Positions 24,054-36,821 of a stretch of 64,000 nt of DNA are shown here, in pieces. Position numbers and translations under genes: made by a program. Under the pieces are notes generated by a model. That model was not told the origin of the DNA. It saw only the letters and a list, made by a program, of their open reading frames with translations, and did not search any database. Source of the stretch: Brachypodium distachyon (lineage: Eukaryota; Streptophyta; Magnoliopsida; Poales; Poaceae). The stretch covers positions 7,856,624 through 7,920,623 of the forward strand of contig NC_016134.3 in NCBI RefSeq assembly GCF_000005505.3, written 5' to 3'. The stretch's first letter is position 1; each line of letters starts with the position of its first letter.

Positions 24054-26220
24054 TGGCCGGGTATGTACGTACTCTCTTTGTCAAAAATACTCTCTTTGTA
24101 GTTATATCTTCCCATTAATTGGAGTGCTTGAATTACGTACTTGTAGCTTAATTATATCGATCTAGCTAGCTACGCACGCCGGCTTTGCAATCGACCCGAA
24201 CCAGCACACCATTATTGCATTGCATGTGTTCTCCGCTACCGCTTAGCATTTGTTTGCTGCCCATTAGCCTCAGTCGTTAAGCCATGCATTGCCGCAACGA
24301 TCCAAGATTCATGCTCTATATATCTCTGTCAGTCCATTATGTTGCGCCGGTATACTTGCCGGTACACCATGTTGTGCCACGTAAGAAACACTGCGACTTT
24401 TCTGTCCCGGTGGTGAGGTCATCCGGGTGCATTTGGTTCCTTTGCTCAGCTGGCCCATCGCTCCTAGCTCGGCTTTGCTGACCTTGCCATGCGTGCACCG
24501 TTTGGTTCATTGCCGGCCGCTAGCCAGAGCCTGAGACGAGACGCGTGAGAAGAATCCGGGTGAGTTGTGATTTCAGCTTTTATCTCCGCACACGGTATAT
24601 TGCCGTTCGGAGGCGAACCGATCCGGCTCTGTCGCGTGGGCAAAGTATTGCTCGCCCGCTCAAGCTAGCTCGCCTCCGAAAGCTAGAAAATTTTGACAGT
24701 TCCAAACGCCATGCCTAGCCGGGCGAGGCTAGATTAGTTCGGATCTTTTCGAATGGTCATGTCTTTTTCAATAAAGTAATTTGTTTCGCAAACCCGGTCT
24801 CATTTTGTGGTACTAGTTCTTACACTAGAGACCCTACAAGAGAAAACTCTGCTAGCAGCTCTTTTCAAGAGCCTTGAGTAGGTACATGACGAACCTGAAC
24901 TACTCGGTGAGACAGTAAGAAACTATCATGCATGCGAACTGAGTCTATCTCATGTGGTTGGTTTCTTGTGGTGGACCTAACACATCTAGATTCAAGTTTC
25001 TGACTTGGCATGAGTGCTTGTATTTTTTTAGATTTATTACGAGGCTTAACCGGCATTGTGTTTTTAGTGGGAGTGACGTACCCGTCAACTACGAGACGCT
25101 TGTAGTGATTTCGTCAACCTCAAGATGATGTGCCGAACCAGTCTCTTGGAGTTGTTCATATGGGTAGGATGTGCATGCGTGCCTTCATAGAATGAGTGTG
25201 CGTGCGTGTTTGTGAGCGTCCGCGTCTCTATTGTGTTTTCTCAAAGAAAATACAAATAAACCGTCATGTATGATAAAAGATTTGGGTCAGCAATGAATGC
25301 TTGTCTTTGTTGAATACGGACTGCGACTCATCGGTGAGTCTGATACAACCACTGAGCGCACCATTGGTTGTTCTATTGGCCTTGCCAGCCTGTTAATTAG
25401 GTCATGCAAATTAAATAACTTATAATATTAAATAATCTTGCAAAAATAAATAATAGCAAATATTGTGCGCATGTAACAAGTATATGCATGTAAACCTTAA
25501 ACTAGAGACTCATAATTACGGATCCCAAAACAAATTCACAAAACACTGAGGAACCTGAGAAAGGCATCGTGGCTGTAAGTCGAACGCGTGGTACGATGGA
25601 TTAGCCCGCCTTCGTATGTTCATCAACATCGAATTCCGAAGGTGATCAGCTCTGTGTCTCCCCTGCTGCAAGAACTCGTGAAAATGGATTCTATGTACGT
25701 CTCAAGCTCAGTCCAGAGTGATTTTTGGCGATTTTTCCAACTGATGAAAAAATGGGATGTTTCAATGAATTCAACAAATGGGGCTGAAATTCAAAATTTG
25801 AATGGGATTCAGATTTTTGAATTGGACTTCATTGAGTGGTTTAATGAGTGATCGAAAGACAGTCATAATTCTCGCAAAAAATAAAATGAAGACAGTCCTA
25901 AAATTTTGGAGAATTTTTCAAAGTCAAAATATGTCATGATAGATTTTTGATTCGTTCCTTTATTTATTCCACTGAAAATAAGTATTAGATTGACCTTCCA
26001 TTATCAGTGGGTGGGAGATGAGTTTATCAGTTTATGATAACAGTCATATATAGATCCACACGCGGCTTTTCCAAATAACCCTCACACACTCACTTGGAAA
26101 ACTGCTTTATCAAATAACTCATAGCTAGATTCACCTTTGAAAAATGACTTTTGCAAATATATAACACATTACCTTGCATGCTCAGTTTCAGCAGCCTCTT
26201 CAGCACACGGAATATCTATA
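24054..26220. other. MLO upstream spacer, no gene recognised
   Basis: The MLO promoter side (24.0-24.2 kb) has repeated TAGCTAGC/CGTACG-type motifs. From 24.4 to 24.75 kb is a GC-richer stretch with inverted pieces (CTCGCCTCCGAAAGC and GTTCGGAGGCGAAC) suggestive of a DNA element without clear ends. 24.8-25.26 kb, read on the minus strand, resembles a dispersed noncoding grass repeat (AGACTGGTTCGGCACATC, then CACCACAAGAAACCAACCAC). The ORF at 25588-25851 has no family features. Confidence 0.4.
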
Positions 26221-26228
26221 GCTAAGTT

Positions 26229-26690
26229 TAGAGATAGAAACTCAACTTGGGATTTGATGAGACTAATTATCATCAAATACCCAAGTTGAGCTTCAATCTC
26301 TTTTCTAATTGAGATATGTTTCCTCCGTCTACAAATAAGTGTACTTCTAAATTTGTCTTAAGTCAATTTTTTTAATTTGATTAACTTTATAGAAAATAGT
26401 AGCAACACTACAAATAAGTGTACTTCTAAATTTGTCTTAAGTCAATTTTTTTAATTTGATTAACTTTATAGAAAATAGTAGCAACATATACGATATCAAA
26501 GTTGTATATTATGAAACTATATTTGAAGACGGATCTAGCGATACCAATTTGGTGCCATATATGTTGTTACTTTTTCCTACAAAGTTGGTCAAACATTAAA
26601 AACTTTGACTTAGGACAAAGGTAAAATGACATTTATTTGTGGACCGATGGATTATATATCTAAGGAAGCATATCTCGATTAGAAAAGAAA
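26229..26690. repeat. Nested fold-back region with a 79-bp internal tandem duplication
   Basis: An inner palindrome (about 26233-26300) pairs CTCAACTTGGGATTTGATGA with TCATCAAATACCCAAGTTGAG. Next to it a second fold-back spans about 26300-26688: TTTTCTAATTGAGATATG at the left pairs with CATATCTCGATTAGAAAA at the right, and Stowaway-like CCGTCTACAAATAAGTG pairs with a matching right arm. The left arm of the second structure carries two near-identical 79-bp copies starting at 26329 and 26408. Confidence 0.65.
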
Positions 26691-26937
26691 CTGACAGTTC
26701 TCTAATAATTACACATTTCAAACTGGATGAGATCCTATCCCTAATGTGTTGCCAGCTTCTATCCGGGCTCATGTAACTGCAGCACTGTTCATGCACATGA
26801 GTAGTGCATGTTAACACTATTTTCAGCACGGACATATGGATAATCCTTCTAGTGAAATAGATACCTTTCAGACAATCCAAACTATGAACTTTCATATTGA
26901 ACTTTAACTACTATGTTTCTACAACACTTGAGCTTTT

Positions 26938-27667
26938 CTATATATCTAATAATACACAGTCGATACATTTTAATACGTCAGTGGATGTCCAGCTTGTGAA
27001 ATGTATTGTTAACTTTACAAGTGCATTCTTAGCAGCTCTTATAGTTTGAATTGGAAATGTCACCCGTTGGAATTCTTGAATGTAGACAGTTCCAAGCAGT
27101 TGCCACCCTGCAAAATATGCCAGGATCATTTATATGTTAAGCATGCATATGGCTTAATGTCCTCACAGAAATCATAGATAAATTGTAGACATAAATGAGT
27201 TCATGATTCCCCGCAAAAAAAGAAAGAGAGTTCATGATTGATACAGCACCTACATATGGAGAAGATATGCTGAGAATTCATGTTTTTTATTATTTTAGAT
27301 ATAATATTGAAAGTTGACACGTAAAAACTTTGAATGAGCAGAAGCAAGCACCAACAATGAGTTCAGTCTATATATGCCAGGAAAAACCAAGGACCTTTTA
27401 AAACAGGAAGTGTCTATTTTTGGTACCCTGTTGCAATATAATTTGCAACTTTTAATTAAATTTACAACCAAACTAACACTGCTGTACTCCCCCTCGCCTG
27501 ACATGGCATCCTAACGGGTCATAGATCAAGTGTGCTACATCACAGTTAGGAACAATGTGCAAGTTTTGCACATAATCGATCGGACCAATAATTGTTCCAG
27601 ACCAAAACATGTCAATGAAAAAAGGCAAACACAAAACAACGAAGGAAGAAGGGTGGTATGATATCAT
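26938..27667 (-). pseudogene. Two unrecognised coding-like relics on the minus strand
   Basis: The block at about 27100-26945 after a TTTTGCAG acceptor reads GWQLLGTVYIQEFQRVTFPI. The block at about 27610-27480 reads FWSGTIIGPIDYVQNLHIVP, continuing NCDVAHLIYDPLGCHV. Both look protein-like but match no family I can name and have no supporting flanking exons. They may be fragments of a decayed gene or transposon. Confidence 0.25.
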
Positions 27668-27669
27668 TC

Positions 27670-28314
27670 ATCCTAGTGACCGGTTTTGGCGCCTGAGTGG
27701 TGGTGGCCTGGTTCCCATCCTAACGGAGCTGCTCTCCGACTTCAGTCTGGCGCTGACTTGCATGGTTGCATGTAAAGCATGGTTCAGGCTAACATGTTCC
27801 TATTTATTTTAGTAGAAGTTGATATTGAAATAATGGAATTGGCTACTGTATGGGTATGTAAATTAGATATTTTACATACACTCCCACCACCATCCTACAA
27901 CTGGTAGTGGGGAGTGGAACAAACAATAATCGGATGCATCTATGGCTGGTAGTGGAGGAGATAAATGCAAGTGTATAAGTGTATACCACATCGGGACTGG
28001 GCGTTTTCTAATCAAGAGAAATATACAGTTTTGCTATTATTACATTGAATCATTGATCATTGCATGAGGGATATTGCGATTTGTTGCATCACATTTTTGT
28101 ATGCTATAGAATCGTTATTATGGTTGTATTTAAGAGTTCAACCCAGCAAAAACGTTCACACAGTTCTTTTCTAGCTTTAGTTAGTATATACCAAATAAAT
28201 ATGTATAGGAATAAGCTGAACAATACATCTCTCATAAAGAATGAAATACCTTTTTAAATAGTATCAAAATTTGCATCCATGCCAACAGCACCAACTCCTA
28301 TATCAAATACAAGC
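27670..28314. other. Spacer downstream of the TPR-PB1 gene
   Basis: AT-rich sequence with no recognisable gene or element ends. It probably contains the 3' UTR of the minus-strand gene ending at 28315. Confidence 0.4.
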
Positions 28315-31300
28315 TCATGTGTACTTTATGTGCTCTAGTATATTATGCAGCTTCGAAGGTTGCCTTCGAAACAAAGGTTCAAGACGAAAAGAAGAACTAC
28401 CATTTTTCAACTTTTTAGCATCATACATTTCGTTCCATGCTTGAACTATCTCATCAATCTTGAAGCTCAATCCTGTAGAACAAAGGGGGAAAAATTAATA
28501 ACTTGTGTCCCCCCTTAAATCTTATTAAGAGGATCTAAAATTTAAAATTTCTAGCATAACAGATTAGCGAAGTTACAGTTCAACAATTAGCACCAAAACT
28601 AATTGCACTTTTTACTAGTTGTAAGATCATTACTAGGAAAAAATCTACAGAGTAAAAATACAAATTGTAGCAGAATGGTTTGTTTTGACATAGCTTACTA
28701 TCTGCTGATGAAACTGATTGTCTTTGAATAGTGGGAAGCTACACTCTGCCTTCAACAGATCCTAACATTTTCCTAATCATTATAATAAGCATTACTATTA
28801 GCATACCTGGCATACATAATGGCACATAAATCTTTTAGAGAAAAGTCTATTTTCAACCCTGATCTTGTAGACAAAGTCTGAATCAGACCTTAACCTTTGA
28901 GTCCCTGAATTCTGGACCCAGACCTTACCAATCCCGGTCAATTAAGCCCCTCAATCCCAGTAATCGTGTTTGGCGGACTGGTTTTGTTGACGTGGTGCCT
29001 GGATTGCTGGCTAAGGACTAGAGGAATGACCCAAATGATGCTCTGCATCTCCTACTTTTTTAATTTTGATATTTTTGAACTATGTTTAGGAAATAACTAA
29101 CGAGAATAACCGCTACTATTTTTCTTAGAGCGTCTGAGCTTACCGGTTGATGCACGCTTTTGACCAATCGTGTTTTGTCCGACTTCCAAGCAAACAGCCA
29201 GCGATCATGGCCGATTGTTTTAATATGGTGTGTTGCAGTACACAACAATTATGCACGGCTGATGTACACCATCTGCATGCGTGCGTACTAGCTAGATCAA
29301 GACACTGCTGCTCCCTAATGGTTTATGTCATGTATCATTTTGTCGATTGTACTACCTACAGTGAATAGAAGAAGGAACAAGTGTAATGAATAATACTTAG
29401 GTTATGTCATGTATCATTTTGTCGATTGTACCTATCTGTTCATCTCATCAACTTAGTATACTGTTCATGAATATCATGGATCCGAAAGTATATCAGAAGA
29501 CCCGCAAAGCGAACCTACGATCGACTCGAGAAAAAGAAATGGTAATATAAATAGCCGGGACTGACTTGAGAAATGGTAATATAAATATCACGGCGTCGAT
29601 GCCAAAAAGAAGAGAGAAAGGAAAAAACCTTGTCTTGGAACTGACTCATTCAGTTTATTTGGAAATCATGGCCATAAGTCAATGAAACCAGTCTACCAAA
29701 CGTGATTTCTGGGATTAAAGGTTCTAATTAACCGGGATCAGTAAAGTTAGGGTTTGAAATTCAGGGATTCAAAGGTCAAGGTCTGATTCAGACTTCCTCT
29801 ACGAGATCATGGTTCAAAATAGACTTTTCTCAATCTTTTAGAATAGATGATTTAGGAACAGACAAACAAAGAAACTGCAAAAAAAAAGGACAAATCAGTA
29901 CAACATACCTTCTTGAGTTTTCTCATTTATACAATGGTTCTTTACCATTACACTGATATCTGCCAGAGAAGCTCCACCAGTCTTAAATTTTTCAATTGCT
30001 TCGGTGAGACTTTCCTCCCAGCTAGAAAGACCTAATTTAAGTTCTACCACTGAACGTTCATAAAGAATGGTACCCCATGAAATGTTTAGCTGTGATCGCA
30101 TATTTGAAGCTTGCTCAACCGCTTCATCTGCTGTTAAATCTTGTTGATGCCCATCCAAGCCCAACTTATCCAGTAGGATTTTCTCCTTTTTTGATTTAGA
30201 CATCCCTTTCACCCGCAAATATTCTATTCCCTCCCACATCTCCATTCCTTTTTCCATATTGTCCTCAGCACGGTTAAATAGTTCTAGTACTTCAGTTCCC
30301 ATGTCTACCTTACATGCATCTGCATAACGCCAAGAAAGCTTTGCTTGCTCAAACTGCTGATGTCCAAGTGCAATGAGGCCTTCATAAAAGTCCGGTTTTA
30401 CATCCACAGTGTCTTCAAACTTCTTTCCAGCCTTGACATATTCAGCGCATGCCCATTCATATGCACTTTTAACCTGAGAAAGTACAGATTCCTTGGTAGC
30501 ATCTTCAGATAAAACTAATCTCTTCTTTGCACGAGACATGTGGATGTTGCCCCAATTAAACAATGCTAGAGCTGCCATTTCTTGAAATTTCGCCTCTGCA
30601 GCATGGAATATCTCTTGAGCTTCTTCGCTGGTGATGGTGTCTTCCATCGCTTCATAATACAGCCGTGTACCAAGGTCACGGAGATCCACATATGCATCAG
30701 AATCAAAACCAACATGGTTCTTGAATAGACGAGCAAACTGTACCATCCAGTCATCAACATATGAGGAGTTCTTTTCTTCTTCTGCTGCATGCCTAGAGCT
30801 TCCACACTCGGAGATGCTATGCTTTTTTTGTAATGTTGCAATAGAAATACTGGGCATAACAATGTCCCTTGTGATCTCACGCTCAGGACTTACTTCTTTT
30901 ATGTACAACCGAGCTGGTCCTTGTTTTAGGTCCTCAACCCACCTTAGTTCTTCAGTCGACGTAATTGTCACCAAGTCGCCTTCTATGTCCTTAAATTTAA
31001 GAAGCATTGCCTTGAGGTGGGGACTGTACTTACACCGAGCTATGTTTATCAATTGTATCAGACTACAATTTTCTGGAACCAGAGCAATCCTTATATCATC
31101 TCCCAACACAAACTTTACAGTCCTTGTTTCTTTATTTGAATCCTTCTTCTCCTTGATGTGTTGTTGGTACTGCTGGTCTTTCCCATGACTTGCTACTTTG
31201 ATTCCCATCTGCTTTTCCTGCTTGTCCTCCTCACCACGACTAATATGCCGCTCTGAGTGTTTTTCTTTTATATGCCTTTCGTACATCTCAATACGGTTCT

Positions 31301-32711
31301 CGTTTTTGCTAGGACTAGTTCTTCGAATCTCCTCCTCAATTTGCTTTTGACGTTTGTTCACACCAGAGATTTGATCCTGCTTTGGATGCATCTCCTGCTG
31401 ATGCTGCTGACAGCTTCTCACATCTAGCTCTTTGAGGGCCTTGTTTTGACTGTGAGTTTGTTTGCGGTGCATCTCTTCCATGTCCCATGAAGCATGATGC
31501 AGTAGCTGACATTCATCGTTTGCTGGTCCTTGTCTGTACTGGCTATGCTTCATATGGTTCTGCTGTTCAGTGTACCTGCAGTTATCCTCATCATGCTTTG
31601 ACCGCATCTCCTCACTGTCATTTTCTTCATTATTTAAATTACTTGTCATATGGTGGTCGTTTTCTTCATCGCACTCTTCTTCCTTGCTGTCTTGGTCATT
31701 CTCTTGCATCTCATCATCATGAATCAACCACACCTCTTCCTCGACTATAGAATTGTTTCTAAATCTGCGAGATACTTTCCTCTTGATCCTCTCTTTTGCA
31801 GAAACAATGGACTTAGGCTCCTCTGGTAATGACACAGCCAGCTGATTCTCCAAAAGCATTTCTGTCTCCTCCATCTCTTCCCTAATGCTCTCAAAGAGCT
31901 CCAATGCAGTAATATTGTTGGGTTCCAAGCTCAGCACCTTCTGCGCATCCTTACAAGCTAGATCCAACCTATCCAATGCTTCAAAGCATCGTGCCCTTTT
32001 CAGTAATGCCTTTGTATACTTGGGTGATGCCTCCAGTGCCGAGTTGCACTCATCAATGGCACGCTCATAATCCTCAGGGTTCATGTGCATGTAACAAGCA
32101 GCAATATTGCAGTGGAGGAAGGCGATATCATCGTGTTCCTTCGGCAACAATTTTATTGCATTGTCAAATGCACAGGCTGCTCCCTCGTAGTCCCGCTGCT
32201 GGAATAGCCTTGTCCCATCCCTCTTCAGTTGGATAGCCTTCTCATGGTTGCTCCTCTTCTCCAATTCGATCGGCGCCCCCTCTTCCTTGGATTCTTTGAA
32301 TGTCGCCCCCTTCTCCTTCAAATCAGTATCCATATGCTCCTTCTTCTTCAGGTCGATAGCCACTCCCTCCTTCTCCAGGACTGGGTTAATCGCCACCCCT
32401 TCCTCCATCAAGTCAATAGCTGACCCCTTCTTCAATTCGGTAGTTGTAACCTCCTCCTTCAAGACTTCGATATTGGCCCCCTCCTCCTTCAATTCCATAG
32501 TCGCCCCCTCCTTCAATTCAGAAGTGCTCATCCCCTCCTTTAACTCAACAACCACCCCAGTAGAGATGTTATCATCATCTCTATCCACCAGTGAATTGGG
32601 ATTGTTTTGGCTGCTGATCCTTGAGTTGCACGGGCTGTTGCTTGAACTACTTGCGCAATTAATTGATCCTGGTTCGCTTAGTTCCTTCTCGCCTGGCATC
32701 TCCTCCTCCAT
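28315..32711 (-). CDS. TPR- and PB1-domain protein, PHOX / HSP-interacting-protein family, 986 aa
   Basis: Plant PHOX/CLMP1-type proteins combine N-terminal TPRs, which bind HSP70/HSP90 tails, with a PB1 domain and a long C-terminal TPR-like region. Arabidopsis CLMP1 is needed for chloroplast dispersal. Two coding exons: 29909-32711 and 28315-28472, with the split Gly codon in phase. Residues 50-155 are an unusual run of degenerate 8-15-residue repeats around ELKEEG. TPRs span about 155-275 ([20 protein letters not shown]). 300-525 is highly charged linker. PB1 is about 530-606 ([20 protein letters not shown], basic-type start with [15 protein letters not shown]). The rest is helical repeat ([17 protein letters not shown]) and the last exon ([19 protein letters not shown]). 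The single coding intron carries a Mutator-like element. Subfamily is uncertain. Confidence 0.93.
28838..29831. mobile_element. Mutator-like (MULE) non-autonomous element, 994 bp, in the TPR-PB1 gene intron
   Basis: Perfect 9-bp target duplications AATCTTTTA lie at 28829-28837 and 29832-29840. The terminal inverted repeats begin GAGAAAAGTCTATTTT on both strands and stay alignable for about 155 bp, including GAAGTCTGAATCAGACCTT-like blocks. Long TIRs plus a 9-bp duplication define Mutator-like elements. The interior carries a 27-bp direct repeat (TATGTCATGTATCATTTTGT) near 29326 and 29403 and no transposase. Insertion is in intron sequence, so coding is intact. Confidence 0.9.
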
Positions 32712-33586
32712 GCTTCAAATTTTCAAGCCTTCCCTTTTTCCCAAATCAAGGGACCATTGGAATGATTGCCGCCTTTTCTTTTCTTTTCTTCCTGAATCAA
32801 TCAAGAAAGGACCTTTTGCTCCTTTTCAGATGGAGTTGGAACCACAACAACAAGAATGAAATTAAGGAATACGGGAAAGAGAGTAGAGCAACAAGGATTC
32901 GCTCCTCCCTCTTCCCCTTGGAAGTGGAAACCTTACCCTACCCTGGCAACTCCATTGAGAATACACAAAGTAGAATGATGCATGACATGGATGGGGAATC
33001 GGCGAGACTTGTCCTAAATTTGCCAAGAAACAAAACGTATGGAGGAAGCAAAAATGCTTGAACAAGGAACGGGGCAAATGGGAAAGCAAAGCGTGAGGAA
33101 GCATGCTACGAGAATGGAGCAAGGGTTGGATGGGATGGGAGAAGAAGGGAAGCCACACACTTTTTGGATAGTATCAGGGTGCCATCCCAACCACTGCCAT
33201 GCATGGTTCCTTTTTTGGGTCGTCTCTCAAAGGTATGAAATGAAGTTCATTCAGCTGGTTTGGAACTGCTATATTTAACCTATTGACTCTCTGGTTAGCA
33301 TTAGGGGCAATGGAGTGCTATCTATGTGCGCATGGAAAACCAATTTTACTAAGTTTAACGCTTCCTAAGAATAGTTCTTACCTTACACATGGAACAGAGT
33401 TTGTGGCAAAACCATGTAACCTTTTGTGCTTGTTCCAGTCCATCATCTATTTCTATGCTCATTGGTGTGTCCGAAATCGAACTATCGATGCTTACCTGAA
33501 GCCATAAGTATCTATTGGGTGTTTACTGTTCAATCCTTGTGAAGCCAGAATGTGATCAGTTGAACATGGCTATAGACCTGTCTGTA
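32712..33586. other. Upstream region of the TPR-PB1 gene
   Basis: Expected to contain promoter and 5' leader for the minus-strand gene starting at 32711. Purine/pyrimidine-rich tracts (TTTTCTTTTCTTTTCTTCC) lie 60-80 bp upstream of the start. No further gene seen. Confidence 0.4.
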
Positions 33587-33594
33587 TGTGTCGC

Positions 33595-34143
33595 CAGGGG
33601 CGGAGCTGGAAAAACTAAGCATTGGGTTCATGCTATTACAACTATCGGGTGCAAGTGTAGCATTGGGTCTAAATTCTATTGAATTTAACTGTCACGTGCT
33701 TGGGGAATTTGGGGATTAGAGGAAGATTGCAGGAAGTAAGGGTGCTCTACGGGAGGACGAGGCTTGTAACCTCGTCGCCCCATGGCAGGGAATTGGAGTG
33801 CCCAGGGCGCAGGGGAAAGTAGGGTTTGGGTTTTTGATTGCTTGCTTTATTGATTGACTAGGGGTGACTATAAATAGCCCTTACAAACTTGGGGATCAAG
33901 CTAGACTCTTACAGAATTGGAATAGGACTCCTAATCAGATTGGAAACGGTAGGGAAAACCTTCCACGGGACGAAACCTTTCTATCTCCAATCTGGACTCT
34001 TAATTACTCAAATTAAGCTGACCCAGACATTGGGTCCTTCTCTGCCCTAGGTGGCCGGCGCCTATACGTGCGCCCCCACATGACATTAACATTTTTTATC
34101 GGGTTCATTTGAACCCAACGCTTACACTGCAGCTCCGACACTG
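33595..34143. mobile_element. hAT-type MITE, 549 bp
   Basis: The left end CAGGGGCGGAGCTGG pairs with the right end GCAGCTCCGACACTG (reverse complement CAGTGTCGGAGCTGC). Exact 8-bp duplications TGTGTCGC flank it at 33587-33594 and 34144-34151. It has internal inverted GGGTTCA/TGAACCC motifs. No coding capacity. Confidence 0.85.
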
Positions 34144-34211
34144 TGTGTCGCTTCCTAGTTGGTTCAGCTTTCTGCTGCAGATGCACAACTATAGAACAGT
34201 GCAACACTGAT

Positions 34212-36821
34212 TGGTCTTAAACCATCACCTATGATTAGTGACGTGTCCATCAATAACCTACCATTGGTGGTTATAGATTTCCATGAGGTTGGACAACAAA
34301 ACCTGCATCCATCCATATATAGATTATCAAATTACTGGACATTCAATATCGAAAAGGAAAAGAAAGCAAAAGAAAAGTTTGGAACAACAAGAGTAGCCAA
34401 CGGCCAAAACAGAAACAGAAACTGTACAACATCTAAATTTTCATGGAAATTCTTGCATTTTGTAACTGCCGTGCCAGGCGTTTTCTTCTAATACAAAATG
34501 ACACACTTGTATTACAACAGAATTACACATTTAGGTGTTGTGCCACAGGATTACACATTTTATAAGTGTGTTCAAGATAAATTCACCATGCCCAACCTCA
34601 TGGAAATTTTCCATGTCTATGACTACCATATATGGCAAACACCTAAATTTTCAAGGAAATTCTTGCATTCTCATTGAGGTGCACCAAACAACTTCTATTG
34701 GAGTACTACATTTTCCAAATGCTTTCAATTTGTGCACCAAACAACTTCTATTGCAACAGAATCAGAACTGAATAGTCACCCAAATTCAAGAGGGGCTAGC
34801 CACAACAGCGCCGAGACAGAGAGAAGGGGGAGGAGGAGGAGGGCATGCACCTGCTCGCACGGAGGAGGAGAGGGAGCGCGCTGTCCCGAGATGGAGGCGA
34901 CCTTGCGGAGGAAGAGGAAGCGGCGATGGTCGATGCGGCAACGAGGGCTTCGAGGGGGCGGTTGGCGAGGAGGGTTTCGAGGCGGGTAGTTGACGACTAG
35001 GGGTTACTGGTGAGGTAGCGGTTGGCGGCAGCGGCGGCGCATCGAGGTATTTCCCCTCTTCTCCGTGCAACGTGATATCTCCGCTCTTTGCCCTGCCATG
35101 TTGGAGCTTGGAGGTAGCTTGGAGCTGGACCGAAAATGCTGTTTGGCTCTCGGTATCGGGATTAGTATCCTTTTCGTAGGCCGCGGTATTCACGGTGACA
35201 TATCTGACACAAGTTGGCATTTAATGCGCTATTTTGGCTCAAATTATATTGTCATCGTCCTGGACTGGCACAGGCCATTTTTCAGGGTGTCCCACACTGG
35301 CCATTCTGGGCTGGTATAGGACAGCACTCACACCCACGCTCACCCCATCTTTACTTTTCCCTAAATACAACTTGGTACTCACAAGTCACAAGCCAATAAC
35401 CACATGCTTTTCAATTAAACTATATTAGTAGATCTTACACTAGTCCTAATATTTATTGAGGCCTCGTTTCTCATGCAACAAAAATTCTTACTCTCAAATC
35501 ACTTACTAATCAGCCTCCTAATTTGATGGGTCGGCAACTGTTTTTGCAGTTTGCACGGTCATGATTCCATAATTCGAGGGTCCCTTCTCATGTTTTTAGC
35601 GCTCGTACGAGCACCGGCATCCTACGAACTACCTCTACTTGGTCATCTTAATGCCCGAGGGAATCCATAAGCCAAACCAGGGTGTACGCAGCCGGAAGCA
35701 ACAAGATTTTTAACCGATGATTTGCAGTGTGAGAAAAAGCAGAGAATTTGGATTATAACAATTCTAAAAAAAATGGGGAGTCACATATTTTGGTTTCACA
35801 TATTGCATTAATTCCAATCTGTTTAATTTTCAGTCCAACATGGAATCTAGTAAATCAAAATTCCAAATCCAGATCCCAAGTCAAAATTTGGTCCGAAAAA
35901 AACAACGAAGCTACAAAGAATTGATGAACGAAGAATTGTACAACCTAAATCAAAGCCAGATCTGGAGGTAGAAATTCCCTCGTTGCTTCAAAGCGAAATA
36001 AAAAAGCTAAATCAAGCAGTAAGTCTTTCTTTGCTGCTCCCGTGGATATTCTCTCCGGACGACCGGCCGTTATCTGATCCGAGCACTTCACGAGGCCGGC
36101 CACCGGATTTTCGAAGGTGGGGAGTAGGAGGGCCCACGGCAGCCCGGCGTCTCCCCTCAACTACTCCACCTCGGGAGGCTCGTGCGCGTCCACCTGCGGC
36201 GGCGAGGACGGCGCCTGCTGCTGCTCCGGCGGCGGCGCTCGCCTCCACCGTAGGCGACAGAATCTTCCCAGCAGAATCCGGGTGTGTCGACGGATGGCGT
36301 CAGGCTAGATCTGGCCGGATGGAGGCCTTCGGAGGCTAGCGCTGGCGAGATCGTATGTGGCAGCGATGTCGACCGGATCGGTCAGAGATGGGGATTAGGG
36401 AAGAGGGGTGGTTGGGTGAGAGATGTGATATTTTCACGGGGCGGGTGGGGCACTGGTCCATGAAGCTGTTTGGTTTTGGGTTGGTCCAAGTCTCCATTTG
36501 AAATGGCCCATGTTCTACCCGTACCAAAATCCAAACATGTGCTGGCCCAAGTTCACACGACGGAACAACATGTGCTGACCCAGTATTCCTCGCTGTTCTA
36601 TACACTCTACTGGACCAAAAATCTGCAGTACACAGTGATCATCTAGCCCAAAAGATAGATAGGGATTGGTCCACGTTACCAAGAGCACTGGATCTCGGGA
36701 GCCAAAAATCCATGTCCGGAGCTGGACGCATGTTTTTGCTTCCTCTCTAGAATACAGAAGTGTCAGATCAGGATGAAGGAAAGAAATACCAGCAAGTGTA
36801 GTAAGTTGGTGATACAGCTAA
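34212..36821. other. Spacer without a supported gene
   Basis: 34.4-34.78 kb holds locally repeated phrases (CACCTAAATTTTCAAGGAAA and GTGCACCAAACAACTTC each twice). 34.8-35.1 kb and 36.0-36.35 kb are GC-rich islands with Pro/Arg-rich ORFs on both strands that look like leader or decayed first exons rather than proteins. No transposon termini were recognised. Confidence 0.4.

Noticed and set aside
31487..32859. Plus-strand ORFs of 60-203 codons over the TPR-PB1 gene
   Set aside because: They lie antisense to a clear 934-codon frame and mirror its acidic repeats as Ser/Phe-rich sequence.
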